Counted from the first letter of the stretch, positions 1-11,815 are shown. The stretch: DNA of 64,000 bases from Liopterus haemorrhoidalis (GCA_963971575.1 OZ020617.1:22281403-22345402); one strand, 5' to 3'. Notes: generated by a model from the sequence alone, not told the origin. A program made the numbers and translations.

Positions 1-318
1 TTATTTTGGTATCTTATTTTACAACATACTCCCCTTGGCAATAAAGAAGTTAAACAACCAGCAATTCAAAAAGACCATAAAAACATATTTAATAACTAAT
101 GCATTTTAAAACTTTGACCAATACCTCGCTAATAATTTTAATGACTTGTAATGTAATTTTGTAACTTTATTTTTAATGTTAAATTCAATGTATTATTGTT
201 TATGCTATGTTTATTTGTAGTATTTTTTCCCATTATTACTTTTATTAATTTCTGACGTATGTAAAAATATTTTGTATTTGTTAACATTAATTAAATTATT
301 ATTATTATTATTATATCT
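1..318 (+). mobile_element. 3' end of a non-LTR retrotransposon (LINE), truncated by the window edge
   Basis: The frame from base 2 to the stop at 107-109 encodes about 35 residues including LPLAIKKLNNQQFKKTIKTY, which resembles the extreme C-terminus of LINE ORF2 proteins (a 'YN-LP--IK-L---FK---K-YL' pattern). It is followed by an AT-rich 3' untranslated stretch and an (ATT)n tail at about 293-315, the usual end of such elements. The body lies left of the window. The family assignment is by pattern only. It probably sits in the long intron of the receptor gene at 6149-6790, on the opposite strand. Confidence 0.6.
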
Positions 319-2146
319 GACCGAAGTCAACAGCTTATTTCTGGCTGAGTTAAGATTCTAGCCATACCTACACCCCAGAACTTACGGATCACTATAGTTT
401 GGTGCCTTGTTTAAGATCTATTATAGTTTTCAAAATTTAAGGTTAGGTCCAGTTTTTAAGTTTTTAACTTAGAGATGTTTTTTATTGTGTAGTTACAGTA
501 CAAATGAGGTAAAATGGTTAATTATTTTTCAAATCGTAGCTATGGTAAAAGCAAGAATCACCTTGCAGCAGAAGAAGAATTGTCCTGTATCATTTCATGC
601 GTAAGTATTTTACTGTACCTATTTGTTATTGGATCAAGTTTATTAAGAATTTTTACCTGTTGAAAAATATTATTACTATTTATGTTGTAATCTAATATGT
701 TTGCTTAAATATACAACAAAATATAGTTTCAGTATACACGTAAATTAAATATATGTGTTTATATAAATGTGCTAGATTTTATTTTTTATAGAATATCATG
801 TATTTTAGTTTTTGTTTATGTACAATATTATTTTAATCCTATTTCTCTCTTAGTTCAAAAAAATAAAAATGAATTAAAACATAATGCAGATATAACATGG
901 ATACAAGCTCATGTTTTGATCAAAGCAAATATGGCGGCTGCCTGTTTCTCCCGTCGCACTCTGCTACATTTACCTCGTTAATAAGTAAAATAATATAAAA
1001 CATTATGGAGAGAAAAAATAAGAAGAGTAGATGTATTGATGATGGGCATTATATAAATAGGTAATAGTGGACGAGAATTATAATTTTGTAGGACAAATTA
1101 CTGAACAGCATCCGCCAGAAAATTAAAAGGATTTGTTTTGTAATTCTTTATGTGCTTTAGTTTTTGTAATATGCCTTTCCACTTTTTCCTATTTCTTAAT
1201 GTTCTCCCAATTGTTACGTGTACATTCGATCGATTGAATATAATCTCTAACATGTCTTATTTTCTACACTTACCGCTTATTTTGTTTAAGATTTAAAGGG
1301 ATACAAGATTGGTTATCTTCATGATCCATCATTTTGTAAACATCTTGAGTTAGTTTTAAGTTAAAATAATCATATCTATCGTTCTCACGTTGTTGACTTT
1401 TAGAATTTCGCACTTGAAAAGAAAGCGCGTCTGCACGTTAACCATTTCGCAGCCTATTTGAATCATTGCCGTGCCTAGCGGAGAAAAATGACTTGGGTAT
1501 ATTATGAAAACACACTGTTTTCTTGGAAGGAATTGCTTACGATTCTTATAGGATTGCAGCGGTGAAGTCTCACGATACTCATCGTGTATCGTAATTCGCC
1601 AGAATTTATTCGAGCTTTTTTTTATAAGAAAGGTTTGCAAGGGCTTGGGAAACACGTAACTTAGGACATTTTTACAAATCACGTAAAACAAAACATACCT
1701 ACCGATGTTACAGTAAAAATTATAGTAGTGTTGCTAATGATTGTTAGATGGAATTAAACGTTCTTTAGAGACTAGTTATAATGTGTAAAATCAGTTGTGT
1801 TGAAAATATATTTTGAAGTGTGTCTCGTTTTGAATATTTAACTTAATTTTGTTTTTTTTTAATGTTAATTTATTTAAATAACATCTTTATTTAGAGTCAT
1901 TGTTTTCGTTTCAGTTAAACTGCAGACGTTGTATTTTACTATCACGACTCGTAGCTATCAATACGGTATAGTAGCTCTTTGTTACTTCGATTTGTTTAGA
2001 AACGTTGCATTTTTTATAATAGAGTTCAGATTAGTTCGTCGTTGTATTAAGACGTATTCTTTCACTTCATATTACGTGCGTATCACGTTAGTCGGTTGTA
2101 CTAAACCTCTATTCAGATATAAACTCTCGCAGTAATTAAATATAAA
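319..2146. other. AT-rich non-coding stretch, no gene recognised
   Basis: Open frames here (for example 769-981 and 1356-1691 minus) have no recognisable domain, signal or codon pattern and look like chance frames. No repeat structure stands out. It is probably intron of the receptor gene whose exon is at 6149-6790. Confidence 0.5.
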
Positions 2147-2148
2147 TA

Positions 2149-3052
2149 CGAGGTCTGTTCAAAAAGTATCGCGAATTTTGTGTTTTTTCAAAAATTATTT
2201 ATATATTCATAAATATCTATTTTGTCCCCTTCAAAGTAATCCTCACCAGATATTATAAACTTGTGCCAACGTTTTTTCCAATCCTCGAAGCACTTGAAAA
2301 AATCATTTTTTGTGATATTGTTCAGCTCCTCCTTCGATGCTGTCTTTATCTCCTCACTCGTAGCGTAGCGTCGTCCTTTCATGGGCCTCTTCAGTTTCGG
2401 GAACAAGAAAAAGTCACAAGGGGCCAGATCTGTGGAATACGGTGGCTGCGGCATTATTAGTGTGTTGTTTTTGGCCAAAAATTCGCACAAAAGCAACGAT
2501 GTGTGGGCAGGGGCGTTATCATGCCCAAATCATTGGTAAAAATCGAATGGCACGAGCCAATCGATATGTTTAGGCCCTCAGAAACTTCTCTAACGGTGAT
2601 TCGACGATTGGCCAATACTATGTTCTTCACTTCATCAATGTTTTCGTCTGTTGTTGACGTGTTCGGGCGTCCGGCACGCTCTTCGTCGTTCACATCTACT
2701 CGGCCCTCTGAGAACATTTTGTACCACCGATAAACGTTTCTTCGGTCCAAGGTAGCTTCACCATATGTCACAGTCAACATTCGGAATGCGTCCGCGCACT
2801 TAATTTTGTTTTTCACACAAAATTTGATACAGATTCTTTGATCCGTTTTTTGGTATAGGCAAAAATCGAAGACGAGCCAAAACACGTGCAAGCAAAGCAA
2901 CTGTCAAAAATTAACTGAACATTCAAAATTGCCGAACTTGTCGGCATAAGTGAGAGACATGAGTACCAACATAACGCCACAAAAAAATCTAAAATCGAAT
3001 AAACGTAACCCGCGGAAATTCAAAATTCGCGATACTTTTTGAACAGACCTCG
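2149..3052 (-). mobile_element. Mariner-type transposon, internally deleted, with intact ends
   Basis: A 904-bp element flanked by TA on both sides (2147-2148 and 3053-3054), the Tc1/mariner target duplication. The first 32 bases, starting CGAGGTCTGTTCAAAAAG, are repeated exactly in inverse orientation at 3021-3052. A full mariner is about 1.3 kb, so roughly 0.4 kb is missing. Transposase code lies on the minus strand in two pieces that meet at about 2513-2520. Perfect terminal repeats with a broken coding region suggest a copy that was mobilised in trans fairly recently. Confidence 0.95.
2188..2900 (-). pseudogene. Mariner transposase remnant with internal deletion and frameshift
   Basis: The 5' part (2900 down to about 2520) encodes the paired helix-turn-helix DNA-binding region, with GEATLDRRNVYRWYKMF followed by an ERAGRPNTST linker. 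The 3' part (about 2517 to 2188) encodes the second half of the catalytic domain: an HDNAPAHTS motif with the second catalytic Asp, then YSTDLAPCDFFLFPKLK with the third. The segment between them, including the first catalytic Asp (expected in a GDETW-like motif), is absent and the halves are in different frames. Normal family length is about 345 residues. It cannot make active transposase but could be moved by a relative. Confidence 0.93.
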
Positions 3053-3376
3053 TATATCTAGTGATTTTATCACATATCAAAATGTCTGTGTGTGCTCTTC
3101 AATTGCAAATGTTCTGTTGGTGTCATCCAGAATTTCCTCAGCATCTGGGTATCCAGAAGACAGCTATCCACGAGAACCAATGTTAGTAACATTTGTTTAT
3201 TGAATAATCACACAGGACACTGTAGTCAAAATTCCGTCGAGTCCGCGAAATTACATTATAGCTCTGTGTGGTGTGCTAAAAAATTCCACATCAGTTAGCA
3301 GTTTATTTTTTCAAAGATATTTTGTTATTGATTATGTAATATGCATTATGAGTTACTATTATATAAATGGTACAAG

Positions 3377-4240
3377 AAATCGTACAAATATAATTAGCAA
3401 GTGTCTGTATGTAGTCTCGGTAACATTGCGACATCAATTTTTCATAAGGTTCGCGTGATCTGCAGACAATCCTATATCCTTTGCCCGATTTGAACAATAT
3501 TTTGCAGATTTATTCTCTAAAAATCCGCGGCCAAAATAACAAACAGAAATGAATTGGGTTTCGTAGACATAAATAAGAAACTCTAGAGACTCCTATATTA
3601 TTTCATCGATATGCAAAATATTTTGCAGATTTATTCTCTTAGAATTTGCGAATAAAACAACGTATAGAAATGTCTAGAGTTTCGTAGGCATAAACAAGAA
3701 ACTCTAGACACTTCTATATCCTTTGATCGATATGAAAAATATTTTGCAGATTTATTACTTGAAAATCTGCAGATAAAATAATCTATAGAAATGTCTAGGG
3801 TTTTGTAGGCATAAACAAGAAACCTTAGGATACTCCTATATTCTTTGACCGATATGAAGAGTATTTTGCAGATTTATTCTCTAAGTATCTACAAATATAA
3901 TTACATACAGAAAAGTCTAGGATTTAGTAGGCATTAACAAGAAACTCTAGACAATCCTATATCCTTTGACCGATATGAACAATATTTTGCAGATTTATTC
4001 TCTAAGAATCTACAAATATAATTACATACAGAAATGTCTAGGGTTTCGTAGGCATAAATTAACGTATCAAATTATTTTTAGTTTTAACAATATAAATGTA
4101 ATGTACTGAGTGAAAATGAATCATTTTCCCATCTTAAAAAGTTTATGAATAAATAATCGTACATATATAATCAGCAAGTGTCTGTACGTAGTGTCGGTAA
4201 CATTGTGACGGCAATTTTTTCCTAAGGTTCTCGTGATTGG
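3377..4240. repeat. Five-unit tandem array of about 121 bp flanked by direct repeats
   Basis: The phrase AATATTTTGCAGATTTATTC recurs (with small changes) at about 3496, 3617, 3738, 3860 and 3981, a period near 121 bp. Units also share an AAACTCTAGA-type segment and a CGTAGGCATAAA segment. The array (about 3480-4070) is bracketed by two copies of an about 85-bp sequence containing GCAAGTGTCTGTA and CGGTAACATTG, at about 3375-3460 and 4145-4240. Two more units in opposite orientation lie at 59730-59960. This layout suggests an element with an internal minisatellite, as in some Helitron derivatives, but no diagnostic end was identified. Confidence 0.8.
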
Positions 4241-4320
4241 CTAACTGGGGACACCCTGTCTCTTGATTGGCTGCCACGTGACATTCTCCCCGTGATTGGC
4301 TAAATACGTCACATTTTTTG
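4232..4320 (+). promoter_or_regulatory. Cluster of three ATTGGCT (inverted CCAAT) motifs with an E-box and CRE-like site
   Basis: GATTGGCT occurs three times within about 75 bp, interleaved with CACGTG and TACGTCA. It lies next to the flanking repeat of the 121-bp array and about 130 bp upstream of the coding-like remnant at 4449. It could be an old promoter of a mobile or captured gene. No TATA/initiator pair was found, so this is only suggestive. Confidence 0.25.
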
Positions 4321-4448
4321 GTTGATTATACGAAATTAATATACGTTAAAAAATTAAACCAAATACACGTACAAACAACTGAAATTATAAATCCGTCATT
4401 GTTGACGGGTAATAACTTAGTATTTATAATATTTACGCCAAAAAATAA

Positions 4449-4752
4449 ATGCAGTATATTCATCGTACCTTGAGACAATTAAGAAGTGCATATTTTGATT
4501 GTCAAATTAGCGGGAAAGAAACATGTCAAATTGTTTGTAGCAGAGATTATATTAAACAAGGAAATATTATTAAATTAAATATTTAAAGTAAAATACAATA
4601 AATCATTCACTTATGAAGAAGAAAAGATATACGAACTTCCGGAAAAAGATTTAATAATTAAAATACCATAATCAAGTTACAAGGGAGGCACAGCAAGTCG
4701 AAATAGACGTATGAAATTTAATTTTGACTTCCGACCTTACCCAATAGAATAA
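4449..4752 (+). pseudogene. Coding-like remnant of unknown identity
   Basis: From ATG 4449 a 45-codon frame (stop at 4584-4586) reads like real protein, with a balanced composition including Cys, Arg and Tyr in an AT-rich setting. After the stop, the frame from about 4590 to 4752 encodes a charged stretch (FTYEEEKIYELPEKD), one in-frame TAA, then KGGTASRNRRMKFNFDFRP and a final stop. The pieces could be one decayed gene or two exons. No family was recognised. A captured host gene, a large DNA transposon gene or an old viral insertion are all possible. Confidence 0.3.
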
Positions 4753-5010
4753 ATAATTTGATGTCCTAAGCTACAAACCATACTGTCCCAAGATAAGATG
4801 CAAGTATCGTACATTGGGACAATAACAGGGTTCTTTTTATTAATTTTTTTCTATACTGCAATTAACAATATAATTAAACTGGATTTTCTTTAAGATTAAA
4901 TAAAGGTTGTTCTGGAATCCAGCACTTTTTATTTATTTTTTTGAAATATTGACCAATTTTGATAAAACAAATAAAACACAAAAAGTGTCCCAAGGTACAT
5001 CACTCTACCC
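4753..5010. other. AT-rich spacer, nothing recognised
   Basis: No coding, RNA or repeat signature is visible between the remnant and the SINE target duplication at 5011-5025. Confidence 0.5.
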
Positions 5011-5025
5011 TACTTATATTTATAA

Positions 5026-5309
5026 TAATAATAATAATAGGATCCCAACACCTAGATAGGCGTATATAGTGCAGAGAAGGTAAGTTCTCCATTTCTAGAC
5101 ATATGTATGCGAGCCACGGGGTCAGTGTGACGTTTCGACCGGTCCTATTATCCCTGTATAAATAGGTACTCATTTTAAGTATGAAATACTTGAGGCTGAG
5201 TCGACCCCAGAGCAGAATGCCCATTTTCGGACCAAAGGAGGTGAGGCGTCTCGAACCCGGGTCCCTGCGCTCCGTAGACAACCGTCTTACCACGGATCCA
5301 CGACAACTA
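5026..5309 (-). mobile_element. tRNA-derived SINE with perfect 15-bp target site duplication
   Basis: On the minus strand the 5' part (from 5309 downward) is tRNA-like. It has GGATCCGTGGTAAGACGG as an A-box region and CCCGGGTTCGAGACGC as a B-box region, the internal RNA polymerase III promoter. A tRNA-unrelated body follows, then a tail of ATT/TTA repeats at 5026-5040. The 15-bp sequence TACTTATATTTATAA flanks the element exactly at 5011-5025 and 5310-5324, which fixes both ends and shows target-primed insertion. SINEs depend on a LINE for mobility. Open frames in it are not genes. Confidence 0.93.
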
Positions 5310-5324
5310 TACTTATATTTATAA

Positions 5325-6148
5325 GGATTTATAATTTTGGATTTATTCTAAACGAAATGTAAGTTAATGGCCAAGATTGGCGGGTAATTAATAACAAAAT
5401 GGCATAAAACTAATTATTATTATATTGCACTTAGGTCTTTCTTATTCTGGTTTATTCAACTGTAAATAAATAAAAAACCAAAGAAATTAATTATATATCA
5501 AGTTACTTAAATAAGCACGCTAATAGTGTAAATATTTCGAAATATCGCACGTAGTAGTGTAAAGGTGAAGGTATAAGTCCGTACCAAATTAGTTTTGAAG
5601 ATCGTAATAAAATAATAAAAGTTAGGGAACTCATAAAATTACAAAAGAAGTGATATAATTAGGCGTGTCAATCCATAACCGTAGGGATTAGTTTATCACA
5701 TTACGCATCTTACTTAAAGGATTAACAAAAACAAGTATACTTATATATAGTTAGTACTTAAACGTATGTATGCGCCACTGACCGTTGACTGTTTACAACG
5801 TGCTTGTAAACATAAATCCTAGTTCTTTTGCAGTTTAACGTTGTGATTATAGTTATACGGGATAATTGTTTTATGCCGATCTTCAAAAATAATATGGTAT
5901 GTTCTATAGACGCAATTTAGCACCCAATAGTAGCACTAAAATTTCTGTTGTTTAGGTTCGATTCATTTGTAAAAGAAACCTACAGATCAAATTTATCTTA
6001 AAGAAACATTATTTCAGAGAAATTTAGATATAAAATACAAGTAATATTGTTTCATTTTAAAATCGATTCTCCGTGAGTAATATCTTATTTCCCAATAGAC
6101 CTCAACTTCCGTATGATGAAAGTCAATTTAAAATATAAATGCACTTAC
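5325..6148. other. Probable intron of the neuropeptide receptor gene
   Basis: This AT-rich stretch follows (in minus-strand reading) the donor site at 6148-6141. I saw no downstream receptor exon in it, nor in 1-5010 beyond the repeats listed, so the next exon is probably beyond the left edge. Confidence 0.55.
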
Positions 6149-6790
6149 CTGTATATAAAGTACGATCTTGCACATTGCTTCTCCAAAAAACCAGGTCTCG
6201 GTAACATCCCAGAGCACCGTTGGAGGGAGACAGAATAGTATTACCAGAAAATCCGCCACAGCAAGGTTCACTATAAAATAGTTTGTCACAGTTCTCATAC
6301 TATGATTCCTGTACACTGCCACACAAACTAACGCGTTCCCAATAAGTCCGACTAGGAAAACAACCGAGTGTAGAGCAATTAGAATCCACTCATACGATTT
6401 TGGATACATATAATCTTCCATCATGTCAATATATTCTTCGTCAGATGTGCAGTAATCATTCGAACAGTTAGCATCCGTCATATTATCGAATTCTAGGTTT
6501 GATTCGTTTAAATAGTTCACTGTTTTGTTCGTTTCTCGCTTCCTTAGACTTTTGATCGTGTTGAAATTAATAAAATATGTTGCATTTGTTTTAGGAATTC
6601 CCATCACATTTTTATTTTGATATATTTGTTCTGACATGTTTGATTTAAAATCGAAATTCATGGCTTTCCTCTCTGACAAATATTTTATTTTCTCCACAGA
6701 GATATTTTTATCATCCACATTTTCAACATGTCGTAAAAATAAACAAAATAAGAAAGGTAAAATAAATAATATATTATGTTTTAAATCCAT
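6149..6790 (-). CDS. Neuropeptide GPCR, allatotropin/orexin receptor-like, first coding exon (partial)
   Basis: The exon encodes residues 1-214 of a class A (rhodopsin-like) peptide receptor, expected in the plasma membrane and coupled to G proteins. Residues 1-20 are a hydrophobic signal peptide. The extracellular N-tail has seven N-glycosylation sequons (Asn 29, 51, 69, 88, 95, 103, 108). TM1 is about 135-159 with the GN pair at 151-152. TM2 is about 170-192 with NLAVAD (Asp180 = position 2.50). The extracellular loop has [10 protein letters not shown], then Cys207, the conserved disulfide Cys at the top of TM3. After Gln214 the minus strand reads CAG|GTAAGTG, a consensus donor in phase 0. 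TM3-TM7 are not in the window. The [12 protein letters not shown] and [10 protein letters not shown] segments look most like insect allatotropin (orexin-like) receptors. A SIFamide/NPFF-type receptor is the main alternative. Confidence 0.85.
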
Positions 6791-6957
6791 TTTTAATTGT
6801 GACGGTTTATTTTTAAGTTTCTAATATTATATTTGTGTTTGTAGTAATTAATTTAAAGCTTTTGTTTCCGGCCGCCATTTTGTCTCATCCGGCGATTGTG
6901 CTCCGTTCTGTGTAATGTCACTCAGTTCTGTTTCCACCAGGGCTATTGTTGGACTTT
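6791..6957 (-). other. Probable 5' untranslated part of the receptor's first coding exon
   Basis: Upstream of the ATG the minus strand has, at 6968-6958, a pyrimidine-rich TTTTGTTTCAG followed by AAAGTCC, a good splice acceptor. If used, the exon runs from 6957 to 6149 and an untranslated first exon lies further right. No TATA or TCAGT initiator could be tied to it. Confidence 0.45.
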
Positions 6958-6968
6958 CTGAAACAAAA

Positions 6969-7466
6969 TTAAATTTTATCATTAGCGTCTTGTAGATTTA
7001 ATGATGAATATATGAGACAAAATTAATTATTATTTCATTTACTCTTTATTGTTTGGAAAATTGATTTCATTTTTGATGTATTTAGCATCATAGAGAAATA
7101 ATTAATTTTAGTTTAAGTTAGGTTGGGTTGAAATTCAATATGTCTTTCTCAGAATTGTCTCGGAAGGTAAGTTACAACTGGTGTTTATTCGTAGCGAATA
7201 ATAATTATTATAGTTCAAATTGTAGTTTATAATTTCAAATAAAATGCACTATAAAAATCTGATTCAACAGGAGATGAGAAAAATAATTCAAGCTGCCAAT
7301 TCATCTTTCACTGCAATCGATTAGGGTTCCTTCCCAAGAATTCTTTCTCGAAAAATTTTTATAATGACTTATTTATCATTTCTGAACAAATTACAATATT
7401 TATGGAGAAATGTATGAACCCGCATTCTAAAGTTATCGCGTCCTAATCCTAAACCATTAGAGAAAT
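6969..7466. other. Non-coding, nothing recognised
   Basis: AT-rich sequence upstream of the receptor exon, possibly its 5' intron. No open frame of note. Confidence 0.4.
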
Positions 7467-7476
7467 ATAATAGTTA

Positions 7477-7826
7477 GAGACCGGTAAAAATATGCAATGG
7501 TACTTTTGCCATAGGCGTGCTATTTTAAACTTTATTTTAACAAAAAACCAACAAAAAACAAAAGAAAAAACACTTGTACCGCAATGAATTCTTATCTTAA
7601 TAACGATACCTCATTATTTTGGGATTATATCTGAGATAGGTAATTTCGGTCACTCCTTTGCCATTGGTCAGTTTTTGATATTAAATTTTTATACGCTACA
7701 CTACTTGTCAGCAGGGCACATTACAAATATATATAATTACATTTTATTTCTACAGATAACACATGTGCCGCTTTTTATCGAAAAACACCTAACTAAAGTA
7801 CCGTTGCATATTTTTGCCGGAATCTA
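7477..7826. mobile_element. 350-bp MITE with about 30-bp inverted repeats and 10-bp flanking duplication
   Basis: The left end contains CCGGTAAAAATATGCAATGG at 7481-7500. The right end contains its near-exact inverse (CCGTTGCATATTTTTGCCGG, 7801-7820), with the match extending into GTACTTT. The 10-bp ATAATAGTTA lies at both 7467-7476 and 7827-7836. A duplication of 8-10 bp fits hAT (8) or Mutator-like (9) transposition with chance extension. No coding capacity is present, so it is a non-autonomous element. Confidence 0.8.
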
Positions 7827-8016
7827 ATAATAGTTATAGTTTAGCAATATTTTAATAAGCTCATTTATTTTATAAGATACTTTCGAAAATTAATTTGCAA
7901 CTTCACATGACATATTACAAGTCAGTCACGTACATATCTCGGACTTTTATAGTCAAAATTTTTCATAAGGAGTATTAGGTCACAAATAAGTGCCTATAAC
8001 GTTTACAACATGCATA

Positions 8017-8757
8017 CGAGGGTGATTCAAATATAAACGCTAATTTTGCTAGTGTACTCAGCAAAAAGTTCTGAGCTGGATGGTGAAGTCCCTCACTCCA
8101 CCAGAAAGTTGATGGTCGGTGTGTTAGGGAGGGAGAACCAGCCTGGTTAGCTGCTCTGCTCTGTTCTATTCTCAATACAGCCATGAGTGAACAAGGGGTT
8201 CCTTCGTCTGTTGCACAACGTATTATTATAAAGTTTTTAACTAATGAAAGGGTTAAACCCTCGGAGATTTTAACTCGTTCGAAGGCACAGTTTGAGGACG
8301 CTACACTGTTCTAGAACCGAGTGTTTACCGGTTAAGAGTGAATGCGGCTTACTGTTACCAGTTGCTATAGTAAGCAAAACCCGCGTACCGAAACAAAAGA
8401 CGAGGTAAGCCCATCAGAGATGTCATCCTTCTCCATGACAATTCAAGACTTCACACCGCGATTTTAACAAGGGAAAAATGGGAGAAAATGCACTAAGAAA
8501 CCCTCGACCACCCTCCCTACAGTCCAGATTTGTCCCCCTGTGATTATTTTTTGTTTGCGCCCATGTGAAAATCGCTTGGAGGGGAACGATTCGAAAACAA
8601 TGAAGATGTCGAGGAGCGTGTGCGTAATTGGTTGTCGACGCGCTCTTAAACTTTTTTTGAACTAGGAATATTCAAGCTTCCAAGACGTTGGCAAAACTGT
8701 GTAGAGCGTGAAGGAGGCTATCTAGAGAAAAACTGAAGGTTTCACTTGTGAATATTA
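8017..8757 (+). mobile_element. Decayed mariner-type element, 3' end lost
   Basis: After TA (8015-8016) the element starts CGAGGGTGATTCAAATATAA, a mariner-like terminus. A matching inverted repeat on the right was not found. The region is about 0.74 kb against about 1.3 kb for a full copy, so there are internal and 3' losses. It contains the transposase fragments described in the next entry. Confidence 0.75.
8183..8735 (+). pseudogene. Mariner transposase pseudogene
   Basis: The ATG at 8183 begins MSEQGVPSSVAQR, an N-terminal helix-turn-helix start. The frame ends at a stop near 8312. In another frame from about 8407, LLHDNSRLHTAIL carries the second catalytic Asp, and HPPYSPDLSPCDYFLF (about 8508-8560) carries the third. 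A stop lies between them. The tail reads FELGIFKLPRRWQNCVEREG and ends ...GGYLEKN, the usual mariner C-terminus. The region with the first Asp is missing. It is dead by several frameshifts and stops. Confidence 0.8.
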
Positions 8758-9790
<1,033 letters not shown>

Positions 9791-11060
9791 CAAGATTAAA
9801 GTAGGTAACTATGTTAATTCTTTGAAAGTTTATTCTTCTGTTAGTCAAGTGATATATTTCAAGTTGTTAGTAAGCGTCCTCCCAAATACGCCTCTCAGAA
9901 TTAAAATTTTGGGATGTCATACAAATGTTAAATTTTGGATGCCTATGTTCGAAACCTATTGTTCCGTCACCATACCACATTACGTAAAAACATGGCCAAA
10001 CGTTTTTGAGTGAATCTTGGATAAACAGACTAACACTGTTTATTTTGTGGACATCGTCACTTGTATAAACGAAGAATGTGGACGAAAAAATAATTTTAAA
10101 AAAAGCCTCCAATTTTATTTATGTAGACTTGTAGGTACTTGTAAGATGCTAAAAACCACGGTCTTGAAACGTCTGTAAACATATATACAGAATCAAGATA
10201 GAAGGGACACGATTTTCCTCGAAAACACGTCGTGTGAATTGGAAATAAAATTATGATAACCAAAGTTTACTCAAAGTGTCGAATGATAGTGCTGAGATTT
10301 TTCGGAACAAACCAGAATAACAGGATATCAAGGAAAACTTTTTATAAATGGGAACGTATGTCGTGTTGGGTGTGTTTGGATAAGGCTGTTGAAAACCAAC
10401 AACTTTTACTGAAACATTTTTTTAATATATTTTACGGTTTAAGAAAAATTGTATGCCTAAATATCCTGTACTTCCTTTTTTTTTTTTTTTTTTTTTTTTT
10501 CTTTGAAAAATTTGATACAATCTTTTGGTTCTTCGTGTCAACTTTGGTCATCAAAGAACGTCGTGTTTTTGATAAAAATCGTATTTCCTCAACCTTGGTA
10601 CTTTCTGTATATATATTTTAAATCAACAATTATATCAAATAAAGTAAATAAAATGGTTTGATCATATAAGAAAATAAAGCTATGACGGAAATTAAGAAGC
10701 GAAGTTCAAAGAAACAAGAAGCAAAAAATGTACAGATTCCGGTGTACAGATTGATACAAAACAAATGAAAATAACAAATATGTAACTGGAAACAGGCAAA
10801 TAACAGAACACAGTGGAAGAGAATAATTGGGAACGCCTAACTTATTAGAAAGGCATACAGTAGAAAATAATGATGATAATGCACCACACTTTGTTGCACC
10901 TCTCTGTAAAACAGTAACATTGACTCGTAATTCTACTAGTGATCAAAATTTCCCAGGGCCCGTAATTATGATAGCGATCCTGATTACGCTAATCAGTAAA
11001 TACATCATGCAATTTCTGAAGCTAGATGCGAAAAAGAATTACTAAGATTTACTGACAAAG
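9791..11060. other. Non-coding region with a poly(T) run, no supported gene
   Basis: Open frames here (9576-10013, 10253-10621, 10827-11045) have no recognisable domain and are interrupted by homopolymers such as the T run at 10478-10500. Confidence 0.4.
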
Positions 11061-11067
11061 ACTTAAA

Positions 11068-11200
11068 GACATTAATAATAATAATAATAAAAATATTTAT
11101 TTATAGGCATACAAAAAATATTAATACAATATCACTACAAAAATAAAATATAAACAAATAAAACAAATATGTGAAAAGAGACGTAAAGACGCTGCTAGTT
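11068..11200 (-). mobile_element. Possible LINE 3' tail fragment
   Basis: An (AAT)n run at about 11070-11090 is followed by AT-rich sequence resembling the (AAT)n-AATATTTAT tails at 55268 and 61637. This suggests the 3' end of a LINE on the minus strand. No coding part was recognised. Confidence 0.35.
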
Positions 11201-11794
11201 TAAAATTATTGTAACATGATTTTCAATCTAAATTAACTGTTTTAAATTAAGTATAGTTTATTTTTGTTAAATAAAAACTACCGTTAAATTATGAAACCTT
11301 ATTTTTATAACGCCCTTCACTCATTTTCAAAGTGAACTTACAACATTGTAAAAATTCTTTCTATACATTTTACTATTTAAGAAAAATTCCTAGAAGATAG
11401 TTGTAAAACTGGATGTATGTCACATCCTCTTGGGGTATTTATAATACCTGAACGGAGTTGCTTCGCTCATTGATATTCTCATAAAAATAACAATTGTTGC
11501 CTAATTTAACCAACCTCGTATAATATAGCTTTTATAATTTTAGAATTGGCAATAGTGGACAAATTAAAATGAACGCCTTGTACGAGGCGCGCATCTAAGA
11601 AGGATGCTGATTGGCATGAACCCCCCTCCCACCCAAGAAGCACCAAAATAAATTGCTTTGTTCGATTTGACTGTTCTCACATCACTAAACATAAGCATCT
11701 ACCATCTTTCAAAGAGGGAAGGAGACCAAAGGGCCATTTTTTTTGCAATTTCGAATTTTTAAGTATTTCAAGAAAGAAGCATTCTTTTTGCCTT

Positions 11795-11815
11795 ACCTAA
11801 CCTAACCTAACCTAA
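11795..11815 (-). repeat. Short interstitial telomere-like (TTAGG)n block
   Basis: Four consecutive CCTAA units (TTAGG on the minus strand), the common insect telomere repeat, preceded by a near-unit. It is too short to be a telomere and could be a double-strand-break repair scar or chance. Confidence 0.6.

Noticed and set aside
3480..4070. CRISPR array
   Set aside because: The repeats are contiguous 121-bp units without unique spacers, in an animal genome.
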